Assembly (NCBI GenBank): GCA_031259505.1
Contig: JAIRLL010000415.1
Location: 1 to 6,777 of the forward strand
Direction of reading: 5' to 3'
DNA: 6,777 bases
From: Tannerella sp.
Lineage (GTDB): Bacteria > Bacteroidota > Bacteroidia > Bacteroidales > Tannerellaceae
Shown: positions 1 to 3,361 of the stretch, in pieces
Numbering within the stretch: position 1 is the stretch's first letter
How the letters are laid out: each line of letters opens with the position of its first letter
Position numbers and translations under genes: made by a program
Notes under the pieces: model-generated
What the model saw: the letters and a program-made list of their open reading frames with translations, nothing else
Told to the model about the DNA's origin: nothing
The model's database searches: none

Positions 1-259
1 AAAATACCTTTTCCGAATCCTTGAGATTTTTGAGCGCCATGATGGTGCTCGTTTCGGGATTGTCCCACAGATCGTAGTTGTGGGTGTAGATAGTCAGTTT
101 CGGAGTATACTCCGAGTCATACCATTTCCCCAGAGGGGTTTCGGAGTCGAATCCGATGACGGCGCGGTTCGTGGGAACGTCCATAAAGATCGTCGTTTTT
201 ACAATCATCGCGTGTTTCTCCACGCGGGAGCCTGGAAACCATGTTTTGTTTGTGCCCAT
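1..259 (-). CDS. Hypothetical protein, N-terminal part (runs off the left edge)
   Basis: Reading the minus strand from the ATG at 259 gives 86 open codons with no stop before the window edge. The protein begins MGTNKTWFPGSRVEKHAMIV and continues through GFDSETPLGKWYDSEYTPKL to a helical stretch ending in NLKDSEKVF. There is no signal peptide or membrane segment at the start, so it looks cytosolic. The pattern of a short Trp-Pro opening, a GF/GKWYD segment and an alanine/lysine-rich helix resembles a group of small uncharacterised Bacteroidota proteins, recalled from memory and not searched. No catalytic motif is visible and no function is proposed. An ATG start is favoured because a promoter-like CATATTTG lies 27 bases upstream. 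It is divergent from the plug gene, with the repeat array and the TA module in between. Confidence 0.7.
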   Translation of the reverse strand, partial: MGTNKTWFPGSRVEKHAMIVKTTIFMDVPTNRAVIGFDSETPLGKWYDSEYTPKLTIYTHNYDLWDNPETSTIMALKNLKDSEKVF

Positions 260-285
260 AATTCAATCAAGTTAAAATAAGTTTT

Positions 286-293
286 CAAATATG
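286..293 (-). promoter_or_regulatory. Possible -7 element for the left-edge gene
   Basis: The minus strand reads CATATTTG, a 7/8 match to the Bacteroidota -7 consensus TAnnTTTG. It would start transcription about 20 bases before the ATG at 259. The same octamer and a similar spacing occur in front of the HEPN gene. No clear -33 TTTG is seen upstream, so this is weak. Confidence 0.35.
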
Positions 294-410
294 TTTTTTT
301 AAATAAAGTCCGCATGTATCCGTCTCTGCTGCCATCCGTTCATCCCGTTTTTGTAATTATCTGCATATCAACCGTAATGTTTTACCGGATACGTCGAAAA
401 GACACTTTTT

Positions 411-639
411 CCGGCGATTTCATATATGTTCCGGCCAATTCATATATGTTCCGGCGATTTCATATATGTTCCGGTGATTTCATATATGTTCCGGCCATAT
501 CTTATATGTTTTGGCGATTTCATATATGTTTCGGATCATTTCATATATGTTCCGGCCATTTAATATATGTTTCGGCCAGATCTTATATGTTCTGGCCAGA
601 TCTTATATGTTCCGGCGATTTCATATATGTTCTGGCGGG
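411..639. repeat. Tandem array of eleven ~20-bp units plus a partial unit
   Basis: Unit 1 is ccggcgatttcatatatgtt. Units follow without spacers at 411, 431, 451, 471, 491, 511, 531, 552, 572, 592 and 612, with a broken unit at 632-639. All are 20 bp except unit 7 (21 bp). The end (c)(a/t)tatatgtt and the following ccgg/tcgg/ctgg are nearly constant. The middle varies between a 'gatttcata' type (units 1, 3, 4, 6, 11), a 'cca(t/g)atctta' type (units 5, 9, 10) and intermediates (2, 7, 8). Most units hold two short palindromes, CATATATG and CCGG, so similar faces recur about every two helical turns. There are no spacers, so this is not CRISPR. The surrounding 260-410 and 640-684 show no gene. It could be an iteron-like protein-binding array, a minisatellite, or part of a transcribed leader; the sequence does not decide. 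Confidence 0.92.
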
Positions 640-685
640 AAAAATGCGGGATGTCAGGATTTCAATGAACATTTCTTTACACTGG

Positions 686-718
686 CAAAGATACTGTTTT
701 TTTTGTTTGCAGTGCAAA
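686..718 (-). promoter_or_regulatory. Bacteroidota-type promoter facing the tandem array
   Basis: On the minus strand a -33 box TTTGC (718-714) and a perfect -7 box TATCTTTG (693-686) are separated by 20 bases, which suits the primary sigma factor of Bacteroidota. The -33 box lies inside the palindrome TTTGCAgTGCAAA (706-718). Transcription would start near 679 and run leftward through the 20-bp array. The next minus-strand gene starts only at 259, and that gene may have its own promoter, so this promoter has no adjacent coding target. Confidence 0.6.
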
Positions 719-736
719 TTTTTTCGTCTTTTTTTT

Positions 737-787
737 ACCGCAAAGGCACAAAGTTTTTTTTCTTTGTGTCCTTTGTGTCTTTGTGGT
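737..787. mobile_element. Short hairpin insertion element ('CACAAAG' type)
   Basis: The left arm accgcaaaggcacaaag (737-753) and the right arm ctttgtgtctttgtggt (771-787) are inverted repeats matching at 15 of 17 positions; both mismatches become G-U pairs in one RNA strand. The loop holds a T-tract and a second partial copy of the arm (762-770). Flanks tctttttttt (727-736) and tcatttttta (788-797) could be an imperfect target duplication, although their T-richness makes this uncertain. The same repeat context at 1519-1576 lacks the element and so acts as an empty site. Similar CACAAAG-rich repeats are, from memory, scattered in many bacterial genomes as non-coding elements. It encodes no protein. 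Confidence 0.55.
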
Positions 788-812
788 TCATTTTTTATTT
801 CCGGTTTTTGCA

Positions 813-1127
813 TTATCTGATTAATATTCCCGTTCTCCGTATTTCGTCGAGAAAGCCGGCGTAATCTTCCTGCGGAACGATCACGTGAGGCTCTATTCGC
901 ATATCCACTTTTTCCGTTAACCGCCATATTAGGGGAATCACATCGAAATAGTCTCCCTGCCAGTCTCTGACAACCAGAGCAACATCTATATCACTGCCGG
1001 CATCCGGATTGCCTGCGGCGTAGGAACCGAAAAGGTATACCTGCTCTATCTTCATCGGGAATCTGCTGTTTTTGACCAGAATGGAATATTCCCTTACTTT
1101 ACCGATAATATCCTGTCTTTCGTCCAT
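813..1127 (-). CDS. MNT-domain nucleotidyltransferase, antitoxin of a HEPN/MNT pair
   Basis: This 104-residue protein is a minimal nucleotidyltransferase of the DNA polymerase beta superfamily. The motif GSYAAGNPDAGSDIDVALVV (34-53) gives the nucleotide-binding GS and the two metal-binding aspartates D46 and D48; the third carboxylate may be E79 in the IEPH segment. Length and the absence of other domains fit the family. In studied HEPN/MNT systems the MNT partner neutralises the HEPN toxin, in one case by adding AMP residues to it (type VII toxin-antitoxin). That role is inferred here from motif and gene pairing. Its ATG lies inside the last codons of the HEPN gene (34-base overlap, different frame), which implies coupled translation. 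It ends with TAA eight bases before the left copy of the flanking direct repeat. Confidence 0.88.
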   Translation of the reverse strand: MDERQDIIGKVREYSILVKNSRFPMKIEQVYLFGSYAAGNPDAGSDIDVALVVRDWQGDYFDVIPLIWRLTEKVDMRIEPHVIVPQEDYAGFLDEIRRTGILIR

Positions 1128-1498
1128 TGCTGTAATTTTCTTGTGTTTTCAACAATCTGTCTGCACTTTTCTTTTGTAAGCGATGCGTCGATACGGCTTC
1201 TGTATTCGGGATACCGCGCTTCTATTTGAAGCGGCATGATTTCAATGACTTGCATCTGCTGCTCTTCAGACAGGCCTGTCCAGAAATCTGCCTTGACAGC
1301 CAATAGCCGCAAATCGTGCATATACGGTGGAATGTCATCTAATAAAGCCATATAATATCCCTTGAAAATTTTTTCAATGACCTGATGGCACATAAATCCC
1401 GCCCACAAATATTGCCCGCCGTTCACAAGTATGTCGGCTACCTGCAAATCACGGTCGGACAAGTCCGTCCAGTACTGTATCTTTTCTTCTTTTGTCAT
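1094..1498 (-). CDS. HEPN-domain protein, putative toxin of a HEPN/MNT pair
   Basis: This 134-residue all-helical protein shows the HEPN pattern: LSDRDLQVADILVNGGQY (helix 1, about 13-30), the hallmark CHQVIEKIFKGYYM (37-50), HDLRLL (61-66) and ARYPEYR (94-100). HEPN toxins are usually metal-independent RNases that use an R-x4-6-H motif. Here no histidine follows H61, so that motif is missing from the C-terminal half; the protein may be a non-catalytic or divergent HEPN such as occurs in COG2250-like pairs. The ATG at 1498 is preferred to the TTG at 1522 because the TTG lies inside the -7 box, which would leave an mRNA leader of about 15 bases from 1498. It is the first gene of the two-gene unit and overlaps the MNT gene by 34 bases. 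The module looks more AT-rich than the plug and M16 genes, which fits horizontal gain. Confidence 0.82.
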   Translation of the reverse strand: MTKEEKIQYWTDLSDRDLQVADILVNGGQYLWAGFMCHQVIEKIFKGYYMALLDDIPPYMHDLRLLAVKADFWTGLSEEQQMQVIEIMPLQIEARYPEYRSRIDASLTKEKCRQIVENTRKLQQWTKDRILSVK

Positions 1499-1518
1499 GA
1501 GAAATATTCGGTCATGAT

Positions 1519-1576
1519 GCAAATATGGTGTTTTTTTGTCTGCAGTGCAAATTTTTCCATCATTTTTTATTTCCGG
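1519..1576. repeat. Promoter-bearing direct repeat, right copy (uninterrupted)
   Basis: This is the second copy of the repeat at 685-804, without the ~60-base insertion. It overlaps the HEPN promoter, and its right end (1560-1576) reaches the -33 zone of the plus-strand plug promoter. Thus one copy serves as the whole divergent control region between the TA module and the plug gene. Confidence 0.8.
1520..1551 (-). promoter_or_regulatory. Promoter of the HEPN/MNT operon
   Basis: On the minus strand, TTTGC (1551-1547) as -33 box and CATATTTG (1527-1520) as -7 box are separated by 19 bases. Transcription would begin near 1513, shortly before the HEPN ATG at 1498. The -33 box is in an imperfect version (TcTGCAgTGCAaA) of the palindrome that is perfect in the left repeat copy, a possible operator. 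Confidence 0.6.
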
Positions 1577-1594
1577 GATTCCACATAAAAACCG

Positions 1595-1602
1595 TATCTT
1601 TG
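1595..1602 (+). promoter_or_regulatory. -7 element of the T9SS plug gene promoter
   Basis: TATCTTTG is an exact match to the Bacteroidota TAnnTTTG element, 35 bases before the ATG at 1638. The -33 region (around 1570-1577, TTTCCGG) has no canonical TTG and lies inside the right direct-repeat copy. Confidence 0.6.
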
Positions 1603-1637
1603 AATAAGTTTAAGGATTCACTATACATTAATATAAT

Positions 1638-2897
1638 ATGAGAAAATTAATTGCTTATGCCGTATTGTGGCTGTCCGGCGCGGGAATGTCGCTTCCTGCG
1701 CAGGAGGTATACCGCACGGAGGTAATGTCTGGCCTGGTGAAAAGTCTCCGGGCGAGGGTGGCCGGCGAACCGGTTTCTTCGCCCTTTATCGAACTTGGGG
1801 GCGACCGGGCGCTCGAAGTCAGCTTCGACGTCCTGAATCACAGTCAGGGACGCTACGTGTATTCCATCATCCACTGCAACGAAAACTGGACGAAATCCAT
1901 ACTCGTGCCATTCGAATACATGGACGGGTTTCAGGGGATGCCGATCGACGACTTCGCCCAGGCGATGACCACCACCACGCACTACGCCAACTTCCGCCTG
2001 TGTCTACCCAATGAGAACGTGAGATTCAAGGTGTCGGGAAACTACGTCCTGCAGGTCTGCCACGAAGATGCGCCGGAGAGGGCGGTTCTCACGCTGCGTT
2101 TCTTCGTATACGAGACGCTGGCGGGCATCCGGTCTTCCGTCCGCAGCAACACGGACATATCGTTCAACACTGCCTATCAGCAGCTCGGCTTTCAGATAGA
2201 CTGCCGGAACATGTCAGTCGCATATCCCCAGACCGATCTGAAGATCAGCGTCTACCAGAATAACCGGACAGACAATACGGTGACAGGCCTCCAGCCGTCG
2301 CTTGTGACAGACCGTCAACTGACCTACGACCATATTCCCGCCATGATTTTTGAAGGGGGAAACGAATACCGGCGTATCGAATTTCTCACGCACCGCTACA
2401 ACGGGACGGGCATCGGGCAAATCCGCTATTTCAATCCCTACTATCATGCCGACGTGATGACCGACGGGAGCCGCAATAACAGGACGTACCTGTACGAAGA
2501 AGATCTGAACGGGCGTTTCTTCATCAACTGCAGCCGGTGCGACGCGCCCGACACGGAAGCGGATTATTACATCGTTCATTTCACGTACGAATCCGAACGG
2601 ATACCGGACGGGAAACTGTATCTGCTCGGCGACTTCGTGCAGAACCGTTTCGATGCAAACAGCCTGATGGAATACAATCCACAGACGCAGCAATACGAAA
2701 AGGCGCTGCTCCTGAAGCAGGGATACTATGACTATCAGTATGTCTTTGTGCCCGACGGCGAAACGAAAGGTACGGTGCGGCCTGCCGAAGGAAGCTATTT
2801 CCAGACGGAAAACGAATATACAATCGCCGTATACTACCGCCCAATGGGCGCCCGCTTCGACCGGCTTGCAGGAATCTCCACTGTCAAAAGCAAATAG
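1638..2897 (+). CDS. Type IX secretion system plug protein (DUF5103 family)
   Basis: This 419-residue exported protein matches the DUF5103/T9SS plug family in length and pattern. It starts with a Sec signal peptide, MRKLIAYAVLWLSGAGMSLPA, probably cut after A21 so that Q22 becomes N-terminal, as the Bacteroidetes Q-rule predicts. The N-terminal domain (about 23-160) shows the family run YSIIHCNENWTKS, FEYMDGFQG, THYANFRLCLPNENVRFKVSG, NYVLQVC and LRFFVYE. A C-terminal beta domain (from about 328: YLLGDFVQNRFD, then YEKALLLKQGYYDYQYVFV) resembles an early-set/AMPK-type sugar-binding fold. In Flavobacterium the Plug protein seals the periplasmic side of the outer-membrane translocon SprA when no substrate-carrying PorV is bound; that role is inferred here. 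No other T9SS gene is in the window. It has its own promoter and is followed by 65 bases without a clear terminator. Confidence 0.88.
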   Translation: MRKLIAYAVLWLSGAGMSLPAQEVYRTEVMSGLVKSLRARVAGEPVSSPFIELGGDRALEVSFDVLNHSQGRYVYSIIHCNENWTKSILVPFEYMDGFQGMPIDDFAQAMTTTTHYANFRLCLPNENVRFKVSGNYVLQVCHEDAPERAVLTLRFFVYETLAGIRSSVRSNTDISFNTAYQQLGFQIDCRNMSVAYPQTDLKISVYQNNRTDNTVTGLQPSLVTDRQLTYDHIPAMIFEGGNEYRRIEFLTHRYNGTGIGQIRYFNPYYHADVMTDGSRNNRTYLYEEDLNGRFFINCSRCDAPDTEADYYIVHFTYESERIPDGKLYLLGDFVQNRFDANSLMEYNPQTQQYEKALLLKQGYYDYQYVFVPDGETKGTVRPAEGSYFQTENEYTIAVYYRPMGARFDRLAGISTVKSK

Positions 2898-2962
2898 GGG
2901 AAACGGAAACGAACATTACTGTTAAATTTTACTGTACATGCCGTCCGGTTAAAAGAAATGCA

Positions 2963-2970
2963 TACATTTG
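2963..2970 (+). promoter_or_regulatory. Probable -7 element before the glutaredoxin-like gene
   Basis: TACATTTG fits TAnnTTTG exactly and lies 55 bases before the preferred ATG (3025) and 22 before the alternative ATG (2992). No clear -33 TTTG is seen. It overlaps a possible TTG start at 2968, which argues against that start. Confidence 0.45.
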
Positions 2971-3024
2971 TGGAATATAAAAAAAAACAGTATGATTCAA
3001 ACAGAAACCAGACATACGGGAACT

Positions 3025-3297
3025 ATGAAACCAGTCACGCTATTTTACCTCAAATCGTGTCCCTACTGCCAAAAGGCGCTGTCTTACATCGACGAACTGA
3101 AAAAACAGGACGCATACAAAAATCTGGAAATTGAAATGATCGAAGAATCGGAACACCCGGACGTCGCCGACCGCTACGACTACTTCTACGTCCCGACATG
3201 CTATGTGGACGGGATAAAGGTGCACGAAGGCGCTGCCACGTTCGAAGAAATGGAAGCCGTTTTCAAAAAAGCGGCGGAATCAGGAAACGGCAACTGA
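3025..3297 (+). CDS. Glutaredoxin/thioredoxin-fold redox protein with CPYC motif
   Basis: This is a 90-residue single-domain protein without a signal peptide, so cytoplasmic. The first strand, VTLFYLKSCPYCQKA (4-18), carries the redox pair C12-P-Y-C15 typical of glutaredoxins. VPT at 56-58 supplies the cis-proline P57, and VDGIKVHEGA (61-70) occupies the place of the last strand and the GG turn. It should reduce disulfides or glutathione-type mixed disulfides; the actual electron donor cannot be told, and the family is typically called glutaredoxin-related in Bacteroidota. An extra cysteine, C59, sits just after the cis-proline. The start at 3025 is chosen because the fold begins there (MKPVTLFY); an in-frame ATG at 2992 would add 11 residues that look unstructured. 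The M16 gene follows after 64 bases. Confidence 0.82.
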   Translation: MKPVTLFYLKSCPYCQKALSYIDELKKQDAYKNLEIEMIEESEHPDVADRYDYFYVPTCYVDGIKVHEGAATFEEMEAVFKKAAESGNGN

Positions 3298-3316
3298 AAC
3301 CTGAAGGCTGTTTACG

Positions 3317-3352
3317 TATTTAAAATTAGCTATTTATATTATATTTAAAATT
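3317..3352 (+). promoter_or_regulatory. AT-rich leader with direct repeats before the M16 gene
   Basis: The 11-mer tatttaaaatt occurs at 3317-3327 and again at 3342-3352, 25 bases apart, in the only AT-rich stretch between the redox gene and the M16 ATG (3362). A weak -7 match, TATATTTA (3340-3347), lies within it. It may hold a promoter or operator; co-transcription with the upstream gene is equally possible. Confidence 0.3.
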
Positions 3353-3361
3353 TTACGGGTT

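Larger units (their letters stand above)
685..804. repeat. Promoter-bearing direct repeat, left copy (interrupted)
   Basis: Bases 685-726 match 1519-1558, with T-tract length differences: gcaaagatactg against gcaaatatggtg, a T-tract, then g(t)(t/c)tgcagtgcaaattttt. Bases 788-804 (tcattttttatttccgg) are identical to 1560-1576. In the left copy about 60 bases, including the hairpin element 737-787, separate the two halves; in the right copy the halves are joined. The left copy ends 8 bases beyond the stop codon of the MNT gene, so together the two copies closely bracket the HEPN/MNT pair. Confidence 0.8.

Noticed and set aside
411..639. CRISPR array
   Set aside because: Units of 20 bp are contiguous with no unique spacers, and no cas gene is present.
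737..787. Intrinsic terminator for the HEPN/MNT operon
   Set aside because: In the minus-strand transcript the hairpin is followed by an A-run, not a U-run, so it lacks the terminator signature in that direction.
314..820. Open frame of 168 codons (and an overlapping one at 511-864) with repeated 'FIYVP...YMF' peptides on the plus strand
   Set aside because: The 20-bp unit holds no stop triplet in any frame on this strand, so any frame stays open through the array. The rest is T-rich non-coding sequence and the hairpin element. No promoter or homologous pattern supports a protein.
583..927. Minus-strand frame of 114 codons containing a lysine/histidine-rich 'RHKGHKE' stretch
   Set aside because: It overlaps the MNT gene in another frame, and the KGHKE peptide is just the translation of the CACAAAG hairpin element, a frequent source of false genes.
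2916..2935. Direct repeat TTACTGT twice, 13 bases apart, after the plug gene
   Set aside because: Too short and AT-rich to separate from chance; no promoter geometry around it.
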